64,000 nt of DNA, from assembly GCA_017470935.1 (NCBI GenBank), contig JAFUXG010000059.1, positions 177,130 through 241,129 of the forward strand, read 5' to 3'. Positions within the stretch are counted from its first letter, which is position 1. Every line of letters starts with the position of its first letter. The position numbers and the translations under genes were made by a program. Source of the stretch: Lachnospiraceae bacterium (GTDB lineage Bacteria > Bacillota > Clostridia > Lachnospirales > Lachnospiraceae). Shown here piece by piece: positions 26,908-35,567 of the stretch. The notes under the pieces are model-generated. The model worked only from the letters and a program-made list of their open reading frames with translations. It ran no database searches and was not told the origin of the DNA.

Positions 26908-29013
26908 TCATTCAGCTGCTGTCTCCTGCTCTGCCTTTCTGCCAAGCTTCACATGGCGAAGACCCCATGTGGTCTTGCAGATAACCGGATCAAATATCCA
27001 GAGCATTGCCGGAAGCAATGTGATAACCACAAACACACTGATCACTGCGCCACGGGCAAGCAGCGTACATATTGAAGCTATCATATCAATACTCGAATAA
27101 AGTGTTATACCAAAGGTTGAAGCAAAGAAGCATGAACCACTGGTTATGATGGACTTAACAGATGTCTTATGTGCAATGGAAACCGCCTCACGCTTGCCCT
27201 TTCCAAGTCCTCTTTCCTTTATATACCTGCTCGTCATAAGAATGGCATAATCAACTGTTGCTCCAAGCTGTATACTTCCTATTACTATACTTGCCACGAA
27301 CACAAGGGGCGTATGGCTGTAATATGGAAATGCCATGTTCACGTTGATGGCAAACTCTATGACCAGCACCAGTATTATAGGAAGTGAAATGGACTTAAAT
27401 GTAAACAGGATAATAACGAATATGGCTGCAATAGAGAGATAATTAACTCTCTTAAGATCCACATTGGTTGTATCCATCAGATCCTTGGTAAGAGGTGCCT
27501 CTCCGATTACCATAGAGGACTCATCAACCTCCTTGGCAATCCCTGTAAGCTCAGCAATCTGGTTATTGACCTCATCTGTTGCCGTCTTGTAGTTAGAGCA
27601 TACAAACATCAGCTCGTAATTATCACTGGAAAGCATCTCCTTGTACTTCTTAGGCACCATAGACTCAGGCACATCAGCACCAAGCACTGAGTTCATTCCG
27701 ATTACCCATTTAACACCATCAACCTTCTTCATCTTGTCAATGGCTGCTGTCTTTTCTGAAGACTCAAGCCCTGAGGGAAGCATTACAATATGCATAACGC
27801 TCATGTTGAATTCTTCCTCTAACTTCTTATTGGCAATTGATGAAGGAAGATCCTCCGGAAGTCCTCTGTCCAGGTTATAATATATTGATACATGATTGTT
27901 GCCGTAAAGTGCCGGAATAGCAATTATTATGAACAAAATGACCGCTATCCATCTGTGCTTTAAAATGAAATCCGAAAGCTTATGAAACTCCGGCATAAGC
28001 TCCTTGTGGCTAAACTTCTCAATCTGCTTATCAAATACAAGGATAAGACAAGGAAGAACAGTTACACATACGATCACACCAAGAAGCACTCCCTTTGACA
28101 TTACAAGTCCAAGATCACGTCCAAGTGCGAAGGTCATAACACACAGCGCCATAAAGCCTGCAACTGTTGTCAGTGAGCTTCCGCACACTGAAACGAAGGT
28201 ATTGGATATGGCATGTGCCATAGCACGCTCCCTGTCATCCGGATATTTCTTCTTATTGGCTCTGTAGCTCTCTAACAGGAAAATGGAGTAATCCATTGTA
28301 ACGCCTAACTGCAAAACTGCTGTAAGGGCTGTTGTAATATAGCTGGTCTCACCCAGGAAGTAATTGGTTCCAAGATTATATAAAACCGCCAGACCGATTC
28401 CTGATAGGAATATAATAGGTGTAAAAAATGAATCCATGGTAAGCAGTAACACAACAAGTGTACTGATTGCTGCTATTACAACGTATATAGGGATCTGGGA
28501 AAGTGCCAGATCCTTAACATCTGTAACAAGTGCTGTCATTCCTGATATATAGCACTGCTCGTTAACAACCTTTCTAATCTCTGTAACTGCATTCATGGAG
28601 TTATCAGCAGATGTGGTGTCATCGAAAAGAGCTATCATCATTGTGGCATCACCGTTAAATAATGCCTCCTGGTATTTATCCGGCAGCATCTCTGTTGGAA
28701 TTGTAATATCCATTATACTGTCATACCATATAACATCCTCCACATGATCTATCTTCATGATCTCTTCCTTAAGGGCACTGACATCCTTCATTTCCATGCC
28801 CTCCACAATGATCATGGAGAAGCCACCCATACCAAATTCATCCACCATGATGTTCTGTCCGGAAACTGTCTCTAAGGACTCCGGCAGGTAGCTTAACAGG
28901 TCATAATTAGTTCTGGTCTTAATCATTCCTATAACCGAAGGAATAATAAGTAAAACGCTCAAAATGATAATTATCGCTTTGTGTCTGGTAATCCATTTGC
29001 CGACTGCTATCAT
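26908..29013 (-). CDS. MMPL/RND-family membrane exporter
   Basis: A 701-residue transporter with two matching halves, each an extracellular loop domain plus a block of about five to six transmembrane helices (12 in total). The membrane motifs GVTMDYSIFLLESYR (first half) and GATVDYAILMTSRYI (second half) contain the proton-relay Asp-Tyr pairs of MMPL proteins. These carriers export lipids, glycolipids or drugs using the proton gradient. It is the first gene of the cluster with the YhgE-like protein and TetR. GGAGAG supports the start. Confidence 0.9.
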   Translation of the reverse strand: MIAVGKWITRHKAIIIILSVLLIIPSVIGMIKTRTNYDLLSYLPESLETVSGQNIMVDEFGMGGFSMIIVEGMEMKDVSALKEEIMKIDHVEDVIWYDSIMDITIPTEMLPDKYQEALFNGDATMMIALFDDTTSADNSMNAVTEIRKVVNEQCYISGMTALVTDVKDLALSQIPIYVVIAAISTLVVLLLTMDSFFTPIIFLSGIGLAVLYNLGTNYFLGETSYITTALTAVLQLGVTMDYSIFLLESYRANKKKYPDDRERAMAHAISNTFVSVCGSSLTTVAGFMALCVMTFALGRDLGLVMSKGVLLGVIVCVTVLPCLILVFDKQIEKFSHKELMPEFHKLSDFILKHRWIAVILFIIIAIPALYGNNHVSIYYNLDRGLPEDLPSSIANKKLEEEFNMSVMHIVMLPSGLESSEKTAAIDKMKKVDGVKWVIGMNSVLGADVPESMVPKKYKEMLSSDNYELMFVCSNYKTATDEVNNQIAELTGIAKEVDESSMVIGEAPLTKDLMDTTNVDLKRVNYLSIAAIFVIILFTFKSISLPIILVLVIEFAINVNMAFPYYSHTPLVFVASIVIGSIQLGATVDYAILMTSRYIKERGLGKGKREAVSIAHKTSVKSIITSGSCFFASTFGITLYSSIDMIASICTLLARGAVISVFVVITLLPAMLWIFDPVICKTTWGLRHVKLGRKAEQETAAE

Positions 29014-29117
29014 TTTCTCTCGCTCTCCTTTCAGAAATACTTTCTTCTACAAGCACCCTGGCTTTCAATGGCCTGTGCTTTAAAAAATGAACTTTAGTCA
29101 TTTTTCTTCCAAAAGAG

Positions 29118-29146
29118 AATATACTACAAAAATGACCATCGGTCAA
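29118..29146 (-). promoter_or_regulatory. Promoter of the MMPL cluster with a TetR-type operator
   Basis: TTGACC (-35, complement of 29141-29146) and TATATT (-10, complement of 29118-29123) are 17 bp apart. The perfect palindrome TGACC-ATC-GGTCA (29133-29145) covers the -35 box, an ideal place for repression by the TetR protein encoded at the end of the cluster. Confidence 0.75.
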
Positions 29147-29264
29147 TAGTTATTTTCACTTTCTTTTACATTTTCACATTTTATTCACAAATAGTAAAGA
29201 TTTTTTGCTTCTATTGAGAAATATAATCAACTATCGCATCTTTGTATTCCATGTAAAACCATGC

Positions 29265-29331
29265 AAAAAACAGCCGCAATATGGGTCACACTCCCTTAAC
29301 AGAGCAAGCTTGCATATTACGGCTGTTTTTT
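29265..29331. terminator. Long-stem bidirectional terminator
   Basis: Arms 29265-29283 and 29313-29331 pair over 19 bp with one mismatch (AAAAAACAGCCG core) across a 29-nt loop. It ends the htrA transcript on the minus strand and has T/A runs on both sides. Confidence 0.75.
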
Positions 29332-29426
29332 ATGATCTTACCTTATTAAATATAATTGTAAAGCTCTCAATAATATTCCTTACCTTTAAGAAATAACTAT
29401 ACTATAGCTTATTAATAAAATATATT

Positions 29427-31163
29427 TTACCGGTTGAAATACTCCTCAAACTGACGGAAGAAGTCTTCAGGATTCATGTCATTGTATCCATTGCCACCAT
29501 CTGAGTTCCAGTCATCACTGTCCGGATAATTATACTCATTGCCTCTATCCAAATCATTATCATTTTCTGATTCCTCATTATTATCGGCATCATTATTACT
29601 ATCCTTAGACTTCTTTGAACTGCTCTTATCATCAGACGGCATATCCTTCTTAGCTCCAAGGGTAACAGTAAGTGTTATCTCCTTATACTCACCCTTTTCA
29701 TCATTTCTCTGGACAACCATCTGAATCTCTTCGCCAGCTTCCTTCTTAGAAAGAATACTCTGAAGCTCCTCCATGCTGGATACTTCCCTGTCGCCGAATT
29801 TTGTAATAATATCACCTGCTTTAAGTCCGCATTTATCTGCCGGAGAATCCTCGATGATCTTAACTACATATACACCGTTAGGCATGTTGAAATTCTTGGC
29901 ATATTCATCTGTTATGTCATTGCCCTGAATTCCCAGATAGCCCTGCTCGCTCTCCTTGATCACCTTAGCATTCATTAAATCATTGATTACAGGTATTGCC
30001 TTGGAAATTGGAATTGCATAGCCCATACCCTCAACAGTGCTGTCCACATACTTCATGGTGTTAATTCCTATAACCTCACCACTTGCATTAAGAAGCGCAC
30101 CGCCACTGTTACCGGGATTAATAGCTGCATCTGTCTGGATAAGCTTCATTGTCTTACCCTCAGTATCAACCTCTCTGTCTAAGGCGCTGATATAACCCAC
30201 TGTTACAGATTGTCCATAACCAAGAGCATTACCGATGGCAATTGAAGACTCACCAACCCTTAGATCATCTGATGAGCCAAGTGCTGCCACCTTGATCTTA
30301 GAAAGAGTATCGCTTTCCATATCATCAGTCTTAACAACCAATACAGCCAGGTCCATTGCAGAATCTGTTCCCTTGATGGTTGCCGCCACAGAGGTATCAT
30401 CACAGAAGGAAACTGTTATGTCCCTTGCACCCTCAATAACATGGTTATTGGTTGCAACTAAGATTTCATCATCAGTCTGTCCGATAATAATTCCTGAGCC
30501 TGCACCCTCTACCTCCTGCTCATATGACTGGAACCATGAACGTACCGTCTGAACCGATGTATTGGTTATGGAAACGATCGAAGGCATTACCTCCTCTGCC
30601 ACATCTGCGACGCTGTTATCTGCACTCTTTTCCTTCATTCCGCTGTCGGATGTTGTCACTCTTGCAACCTCAGTAGTTGCTTTGTTCTTATTGCCTAAGG
30701 CTTTGTTGCCTAAAGCATTCACTCCAAACATGACGCCGCCTGCTATAAGACCAAATGCTGCGGCAGAAGCAATAAATGAAACAACCTTTTTAGCCTTTCC
30801 GCTTCCCTGCTTCTTAGCCTTTGCCTTCTTAGCCTTCTTTTTCTTCTTAGGCTCCTCTGCCTTTGCATAATCATTTCCTGTATATATGCCCTGTCCGTAA
30901 GCATTTCCATTCTGGTATGGATTACCGCCCTGGTACTGGTTCCCCGCCTGATACGGATTGCTGTTCTGATATGGGCTTCCACTCCGGTATGAATCACCGG
31001 CCATCTGTCTGTCTGAAACATCTTCTCTCTGAACAGGAACAGATTCCTTGTCTAAATGATATGTTGACTGGCTGCTTGTACCTTCTGACTGTACAGAATT
31101 TTCAACTTCTTTTTCAGCCTCTTGTTCAACCTTTTCTTCCTGATTCATATTCTCATTATCCAT
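29427..31163 (-). CDS. HtrA/DegP-type membrane serine protease
   Basis: A 578-residue trypsin-like protease of the Gram-positive HtrA type. The start at 31163 (MDNENMNQEE) is preferred over an ATG 12 codons earlier that lacks a ribosome site. The order is a long cytoplasmic N-terminus with acidic and Tyr/Gln/Asn/Gly-rich repeats (NPYQ, NQYQGGNPY), a Lys/Ala-rich patch, one transmembrane helix (about 125-145), the protease domain with the catalytic triad His in TNNHVIEG, Asp in SAMDLAVLVV and Ser in NPGNSGGALL, one PDZ domain (about 390-490), and a Ser/Asp/Asn-rich tail. It degrades or refolds misfolded exported proteins. Confidence 0.94.
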   Translation of the reverse strand: MDNENMNQEEKVEQEAEKEVENSVQSEGTSSQSTYHLDKESVPVQREDVSDRQMAGDSYRSGSPYQNSNPYQAGNQYQGGNPYQNGNAYGQGIYTGNDYAKAEEPKKKKKAKKAKAKKQGSGKAKKVVSFIASAAAFGLIAGGVMFGVNALGNKALGNKNKATTEVARVTTSDSGMKEKSADNSVADVAEEVMPSIVSITNTSVQTVRSWFQSYEQEVEGAGSGIIIGQTDDEILVATNNHVIEGARDITVSFCDDTSVAATIKGTDSAMDLAVLVVKTDDMESDTLSKIKVAALGSSDDLRVGESSIAIGNALGYGQSVTVGYISALDREVDTEGKTMKLIQTDAAINPGNSGGALLNASGEVIGINTMKYVDSTVEGMGYAIPISKAIPVINDLMNAKVIKESEQGYLGIQGNDITDEYAKNFNMPNGVYVVKIIEDSPADKCGLKAGDIITKFGDREVSSMEELQSILSKKEAGEEIQMVVQRNDEKGEYKEITLTVTLGAKKDMPSDDKSSSKKSKDSNNDADNNEESENDNDLDRGNEYNYPDSDDWNSDGGNGYNDMNPEDFFRQFEEYFNR

Positions 31164-31332
31164 AGCTAAAACCTGCCTTTCATAAGCGAGCCTGTACATT
31201 ACAGCTTGTTATACTGCTTTATATGTATGTTCGCTTGATTTATATTTTATGCTTGCTATCTTATCCCTCTTTTGTGACGAAATTGTGACGGAAATTTTTC
31301 ACTTTTGTGTTTATTTTATTGAATTTTTATTG

Positions 31333-31347
31333 AACAGTTCAACTGTT
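31333..31347. promoter_or_regulatory. Short palindrome upstream of htrA
   Basis: AACAGTT-C-AACTGTT lies in the 230-bp htrA upstream region. It may be an operator for a stress regulator, but no regulator was identified. Confidence 0.3.
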
Positions 31348-31395
31348 GAATATGGAAACCATTTATTTAAAAAACCATTAAGTTCTCTGTCAACC

Positions 31396-31423
31396 CAAAA
31401 AGAGGACCTTTAATAGTCCTCTT
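31396..31423 (-). terminator. Terminator overlapping the stop of the 89-residue gene
   Basis: Arms AAGAGGAC and GTCCTCTT (8-nt loop) span the stop codon at 31410 and are followed on the minus strand by TTTTT. Confidence 0.75.
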
Positions 31424-31679
31424 CAATCACCTGAAAATCAAGGAAGTCAAAATCAATATCCTCCACAAAGCTGTCCCTCGTGAACTTTGTTCTTGAATGC
31501 CTTATAAAATCCTCTTTATTGGTATCAAGCCAGATGGGCTTTGCCAGATCAAACTCATAGCACATCTCCTCAAGTGCCTGATATACCTTCTTTGTCCGGT
31601 TAAGTGTATAGTCATAATTCTCAACCACCATATCTTTCACCAGACGGTTGTTCTTCATTAATTTTCCCCAGATACGCAT
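31410..31679 (-). CDS. Conserved-looking small protein (89 residues), function unknown
   Basis: An 89-residue, acidic, soluble protein starting MRIWGKLMKNNRLVKD and ending in a very acidic DFDFLDFQVIEEDY tail. There is no signal peptide, membrane helix or known motif. A purine-rich AGAGAGAG stretch precedes the start and a terminator overlaps the stop, so it looks like an independent real gene. I do not recognise a family with certainty. Confidence 0.65.
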   Translation of the reverse strand: MRIWGKLMKNNRLVKDMVVENYDYTLNRTKKVYQALEEMCYEFDLAKPIWLDTNKEDFIRHSRTKFTRDSFVEDIDFDFLDFQVIEEDY

Positions 31680-31723
31680 ATGTTACTCTCTCTCTGAAAT
31701 ATTATATAATGTAAAAGTGTTTT

Positions 31724-31787
31724 ATGTTGTTCCGGCATACATCTAAGCAGCTTTGCCCGCTTATGCTGTATACATCCGGTACAACAT
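31724..31787. repeat. Long imperfect hairpin, possible degenerate member of the dispersed repeat
   Basis: ATGTTGTTCCGG (31724-31735) pairs with CCGGTACAACAT (31776-31787) with one mismatch, and the stem extends inward. The inner CAGCTTTGCCCGCTTATGC resembles the CTACTTTGCTCATTATAGC end of the dispersed repeat family. It ends at the stop codon of the ybjQ-like gene and may work as its terminator. Confidence 0.45.
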
Positions 31788-32101
31788 CAGTTAGTAAATT
31801 TTACAGCAGTACCATAGGCTATAACCTCTGCTGCTCCCTGCATAATGGCTGATGATGAATAGCGGATATTGACAATGGCATCTGCACCAAGTCCTTCTGC
31901 CTCCATTACCATACGCTTTGTTGCAAGTGCTCTGGCTTCATTCATCATCTGATTATAAGCACCAAGCTCACCTCCGACTAATGTCTTAAAGCCCTCCAGC
32001 ATATCCTTACCCACATTCTTGGATTGTATGGTGCTCCCCTTAACAAGTCCAAGCATCTCTAATTCCTTACCACTTATGTAATCAGTATTTACTAAGATCA
32101 T
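31787..32101 (-). CDS. YbjQ-family protein
   Basis: A 104-residue protein of the YbjQ/UPF0145 family, recognised by MILVNTDYISGKELEMLGLV, the middle NEARALATKRMVMEAEGLGADAIV signature (about 55-78) and the C-terminal VIAYGTAVKF. Members form pentamers; a heavy-metal-binding role has been proposed but not proven. The ATG at 32101 is preferred over a GTG that abuts the Shine-Dalgarno. Its start overlaps the end of the upstream membrane-protein gene, so the two are coupled. Confidence 0.88.
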   Translation of the reverse strand: MILVNTDYISGKELEMLGLVKGSTIQSKNVGKDMLEGFKTLVGGELGAYNQMMNEARALATKRMVMEAEGLGADAIVNIRYSSSAIMQGAAEVIAYGTAVKFTN

Positions 32102-32324
32102 CTTCTTCTCCACTCCTTATCTCATTAATTCTTTGCAAGCATACATATAACATAACCCCAGCTAGAATAAGAGGAATTATTCCAAGCAACACACCTGCTA
32201 TTCCCGGCACCATATGAATCAGGATCGTACCGTATATAATATAATAAATGATAACCAATGTCGTAATAATTATCGGCGCGATCATTTTCTTATTATGTTC
32301 ATTGTCCGATTGTTGTGTGCTCAT
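32082..32324 (-). CDS. Small two-helix membrane protein
   Basis: An 80-residue protein with two hydrophobic segments (about 15-35 and 42-62: APIIITTLVIIYYIIYGTIL and IAGVLLGIIPLILAGVMLYV) and short charged ends. The ATG at 32324 (MSTQQSDN) follows AGAGGA. It overlaps the YbjQ-family gene by 20 bp, which suggests translational coupling and a shared function. No known motif is present. Confidence 0.72.
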   Translation of the reverse strand: MSTQQSDNEHNKKMIAPIIITTLVIIYYIIYGTILIHMVPGIAGVLLGIIPLILAGVMLYVCLQRINEIRSGEEDDLSKY

Positions 32325-32517
32325 AGAATCATTTCCTCTTTCATAATCCGTCAATTCTTTGTTGCTTTATATTAATAACAATACAATAATAACATATATT
32401 TAATAACTTATACAAGGCAATTTTATTATTCCTTGATATACTTTGTAATCTGGGGTAAAATAAATAATAGTTATAGACATCACATTCAATTAAACTAAAT
32501 GAAAGCGAGGTAATAAC

Positions 32518-33060
32518 ATGGATGAGCAAGTAAATGATATATATACAATTGATTATATCTATTCTTTGCCTGATGGAAAGCGGGCTGAACTTATAGATGG
32601 GCAAATATATGACATGGCACCTCCTGCAAGAACACATCAGCGTCTTGTCAGCCAATTAAATGTAAAAATCGTCAATCACATTAATTCTAATTCTGGTTCC
32701 TGCGAGGTATATCCTGCTCCATTTGCGGTTTTCTTGAACAATGATGAACACACATATGTTGAGCCTGATATATCCGTTATATGTGACAAGAACAAACTAG
32801 ACGAAAGGGGCTGTCATGGTGCTCCTGACTGGATAATCGAGATTGTATCACCCTCAAGCATTCAAATGGACTATATGACAAAGCTTGCAAAATATAATGA
32901 TGCCGGGGTTCGCGAATACTGGATTGTAAATCCGATCAAAAACACTGTCATGGTTTATATCTTCGGTGATGAATGGGAGGCAAACCAATATTCCTTTGAT
33001 GATGAGATTCAGGTGCATATATATCCAAATTTCAGTATAAAGGTCGGAGATTTGCTATAA
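32518..33060 (+). CDS. Uma2-family (DUF820) PD-(D/E)XK nuclease-like protein
   Basis: A 180-residue protein with the Uma2 layout: RAELIDGQIYDMAPPARTHQ near the N-terminus, the active-site core VEPDISVI (Asp) and PDWIIEIVSPSS (Glu), then KLAKYNDAGVREYWIV. These predict a restriction-endonuclease-like fold. Family members are common in accessory DNA and their cellular role is unknown. It is one of only two plus-strand genes between 10.5 and 64 kb. The ATG follows GAAAGCGAGGT, and a strong terminator follows the stop. Confidence 0.88.
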   Translation: MDEQVNDIYTIDYIYSLPDGKRAELIDGQIYDMAPPARTHQRLVSQLNVKIVNHINSNSGSCEVYPAPFAVFLNNDEHTYVEPDISVICDKNKLDERGCHGAPDWIIEIVSPSSIQMDYMTKLAKYNDAGVREYWIVNPIKNTVMVYIFGDEWEANQYSFDDEIQVHIYPNFSIKVGDLL

Positions 33061-33095
33061 GTTTCCGAAAAACAACTCAGTTTTATAGACAAATG

Positions 33096-33136
33096 AAATA
33101 CCCCGTTCTGAATTACAGAAAAGGGGTATTTCTTTT
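33096..33136. terminator. Bidirectional terminator between Uma2 and the DUF6273-like gene
   Basis: AAATACCCC (33096-33104) pairs with GGGGTATTT (33123-33131), followed by CTTTT on the plus strand and A/T on the other side. It separates convergent genes. Confidence 0.8.
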
Positions 33137-33150
33137 ATCGATACACTATT

Positions 33151-35415
33151 TTATTTCTTTATTTTTACTTTCTTAACCGCGCTCCACTTTCCATATACTT
33201 TTGTATTTTGTGAATCAGTATTATATGCTCTTACCTTCACATAATATGTCTTACCCTTCTTCAGCTTCTTAGCAGTAAACGATACCTCTGACGAAGATGT
33301 TATATCTTTTGTTTTCTTGCTCTTAGTGAATTTCTTATTAAGCGCATACTTCACTTCATAACCCTTTACATCATTAACCTTCTTCCAAATAACCACAAAG
33401 GCTTTTGACTTATTATTCTTTACAGAAGCTATCTTTGCCTTTGCAGGTACAGTAACTTTTTCTTCCGTTGTCAGTTGTTCAGTAGATGCCTGCTGTTGTA
33501 CCGACTGCTGTGTTGACTGTTGCTGTTGTGTTGGTGCTTGTTGATTAGTTGTATTATGATCATTTGTTTCCTGTTTCTCTTTTTCTGCTTTAACCGCTTC
33601 CTCCTTTGTCTGCTTTTCAATCTCTGCAAGTTTTGCTTCAGCAGACTGAAGTACACTATAATTTGTCACCTTATCTTTAGCATTTTCAGACAATGCATTA
33701 TATGCCGCTCTTGCTGTCTCAATCGCAGCCTTGCTGTCCTTTGTTACGTCTCCGATTAAAGATATAAGACCAATCACTGAATTTGCCTCTGTCTGCGCCT
33801 CTATATTCTCAGACGTATCATCACTATCTGACGACACTATACCGACAGGCTTTACATATGAAGATGATAGATTAACATGTAAAACGGGACGCACAGCATG
33901 ATCATCGAAGTAGACACCACCGCCATAGTCTCGGCCACAGCAGAAGGAATCTACTCTTGCCGCAAAAGTAGTTTCAAAACCGGGTGAGCGCAGCCACCAG
34001 AAACAGTTGCCGACAGAGCTGCCACTGTTAAAATCTGCTCCATTAAGTTTTGCATAATCCGTTGCTTTTGCCTGTCTTGTTAAACTATCTGTATTGAACG
34101 TTTCATCAAAACCATATTCTGCTTTTGATGCCTCTGCTATGGATAACAGATACAACTTATCCTTGGTCGCCTCTCCACCTTCCGTATTATATGTCGGATT
34201 ATCAGGATTTTCCACTGTTGTCTCTATAATTGCACTTTGCTCTTCACTGTTAAATGCCTCATTAATGAATGCACTATCATTTGCATAATTATCTGTTCCG
34301 TTAAGCCAGTCACGAAGCGTACATGTCTCCCATGTACACTCTGCATACTCTGTATTGTACGGCTTACAGTCAAGTGCCTTATCGGCTATAACCAATGCAT
34401 CATTACCATCTACAGAAAGTACCCTCCACTCTATAGGTTTTTTATTAAAAACCGCCTTCTGTTTGTATTTACCAAAGTACACGCAGTCCCATGTTGTAAC
34501 ATCTCCGGACTTTATTGGCGTCTTATAGTCATTTTTGTTTTTTGTGGTGTTTGTTCCTTCTGTTACATTTCCATCTGACGTTACTGTACCAGCATACTTT
34601 ACATACGAAGATGATAGATTAATATGCAAAGCAGGACGCACCGCGTGCCTATGCATATCGTCGCTGACACCATCACCATTGTCGAGGCACCAGCCACCGA
34701 CATCAACGCTTGCCGCAAAAGAAGGTTCATGACCGGGTGAACGCAGCCACCACCAGTAACAGTTGCCGGCAGTGCTACCACTTTTAATGAAATATGCATT
34801 GTTCAGTTTTGCATAATCCGTTGCTTTTGCCCATCTTGTTGAACTATTCATATTTAACGTTTCGTCAAAACCATATCCTGCTTTTGATGCCTCTGCTATG
34901 GATAACAGATACACCTTATCCTTGGTCGCCTCTCCACCTTCCGTATTATATGTCGGATTATCAGGATTTTCCACTGTTGTCTCTATAATTGCACTTTGCT
35001 CATCAGCGGTAAATGCCACATTAATAAATGCATTATCATTTGCATAATCATCTGTTCCGTTAAGCCAGTCGCGAAGCGTGCATGTCTCCCATGTACACTC
35101 TGCATACCCTGTATTGTACGGCTTACAGTCAAGTGCCTCATCCGCAAGAAGAAAAGCATTACCTTCGCTATCAATATCAAGTATCCGCCACTTGATTGGC
35201 TCCGCTTCTAACTCTGCATCCTGATAATAGTTTCCAAATGTTATCTTATCCCATGTTACCGTTCCGTCATCTGCAATTCTAGGATTGCTGATAGTATCTA
35301 TCTCCGCCTTCGCTGTAATTTTTCCTATCACGACTGATAACATGGAAAAAACCATTAAAAATACTAGTGTACCCGATGTTATTTTTTTTATACATTTATG
35401 CCTTTTTTTCTTCAA
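33151..35415 (-). CDS. Secreted protein with a duplicated DUF6273-like domain and C-terminal FN3-like domain
   Basis: A 754-residue exported protein. The start codon is TTG at 35415, supported by AAGGAGG nine bases upstream; no closer ATG exists. The order is a signal peptide (about 13-36), domain copy 1 (about 55-273) and copy 2 (about 308-522), each with CKPYNT, TCTLRDWLNG and LRSPG motifs and ending HAVRP..H(I/V)NLSSSYVK. Then comes a helical FIVAR-like region (about 545-600), a Gln/Thr linker and an FN3-like domain (about 660-750). There is no sortase or membrane anchor. The two copies are nearly identical except in the segment after LRSPG. The XRE gene is divergent upstream and probably regulates it. 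Confidence 0.88.
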   Translation of the reverse strand: MKKKRHKCIKKITSGTLVFLMVFSMLSVVIGKITAKAEIDTISNPRIADDGTVTWDKITFGNYYQDAELEAEPIKWRILDIDSEGNAFLLADEALDCKPYNTGYAECTWETCTLRDWLNGTDDYANDNAFINVAFTADEQSAIIETTVENPDNPTYNTEGGEATKDKVYLLSIAEASKAGYGFDETLNMNSSTRWAKATDYAKLNNAYFIKSGSTAGNCYWWWLRSPGHEPSFAASVDVGGWCLDNGDGVSDDMHRHAVRPALHINLSSSYVKYAGTVTSDGNVTEGTNTTKNKNDYKTPIKSGDVTTWDCVYFGKYKQKAVFNKKPIEWRVLSVDGNDALVIADKALDCKPYNTEYAECTWETCTLRDWLNGTDNYANDSAFINEAFNSEEQSAIIETTVENPDNPTYNTEGGEATKDKLYLLSIAEASKAEYGFDETFNTDSLTRQAKATDYAKLNGADFNSGSSVGNCFWWLRSPGFETTFAARVDSFCCGRDYGGGVYFDDHAVRPVLHVNLSSSYVKPVGIVSSDSDDTSENIEAQTEANSVIGLISLIGDVTKDSKAAIETARAAYNALSENAKDKVTNYSVLQSAEAKLAEIEKQTKEEAVKAEKEKQETNDHNTTNQQAPTQQQQSTQQSVQQQASTEQLTTEEKVTVPAKAKIASVKNNKSKAFVVIWKKVNDVKGYEVKYALNKKFTKSKKTKDITSSSEVSFTAKKLKKGKTYYVKVRAYNTDSQNTKVYGKWSAVKKVKIKK
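33850..34494 (-). repeat. Internal domain repeat, copy 2
   Basis: Second copy of the ~650-bp internal repeat in the secreted protein, about 760 bp from copy 1. The central ~270 bp (34109-34380) is almost identical in DNA to 34869-35142, which indicates recent duplication or gene conversion. Confidence 0.85.
33883..34002 (-). other. Candidate variable segment of copy 2 (after WWLRSPG)
   Basis: Codons for residues 472-511. They differ strongly from the equivalent segment of copy 1 while the flanks stay almost identical. Many differences are at codon positions 1 and 2 with the third-position T or C kept. Confidence 0.55.
34597..35253 (-). repeat. Internal domain repeat, copy 1
   Basis: First copy of the ~650-bp internal repeat (residues about 55-273 of the secreted protein). 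It pairs with 33850-34494. Confidence 0.85.
34627..34755 (-). other. Candidate variable segment of copy 1 (after WWLRSPG)
   Basis: Codons for residues 221-263, equivalent to 33883-34002. This copy is longer by an extra Trp and by three codons before the conserved HAVRP end. Confidence 0.55.
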
Positions 35416-35468
35416 CCTCTTGCTCCTCCTTAATCTTTCTAATTTGAATATTTAATTTTACAACAATT

Positions 35469-35542
35469 AGCTGATATTAGTTATTATCTTATTTCAGTTA
35501 ATAACTAATATCAGTTATTTAATTATATACTAATATTAGTTA
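35469..35542. promoter_or_regulatory. Three near-palindromic operator sites between the secreted protein and XRE genes
   Basis: Sites share the core CTRATATYAG and flanks AA/TTA: AGCTGATATTAGTTA (35469-35483), AACTAATATCAGTTA (35503-35517) and ACTAATATTAGTTA (35529-35542). The first two also form a long inverted pair (TGATATTAGTTATTA / TAATAACTAATATCA). The third includes the perfect palindrome ACTAATATTAGT. They fill the divergent promoter region. Confidence 0.7.
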
Positions 35543-35567
35543 ATATGCAAGCATGAGGTGATTGCGT

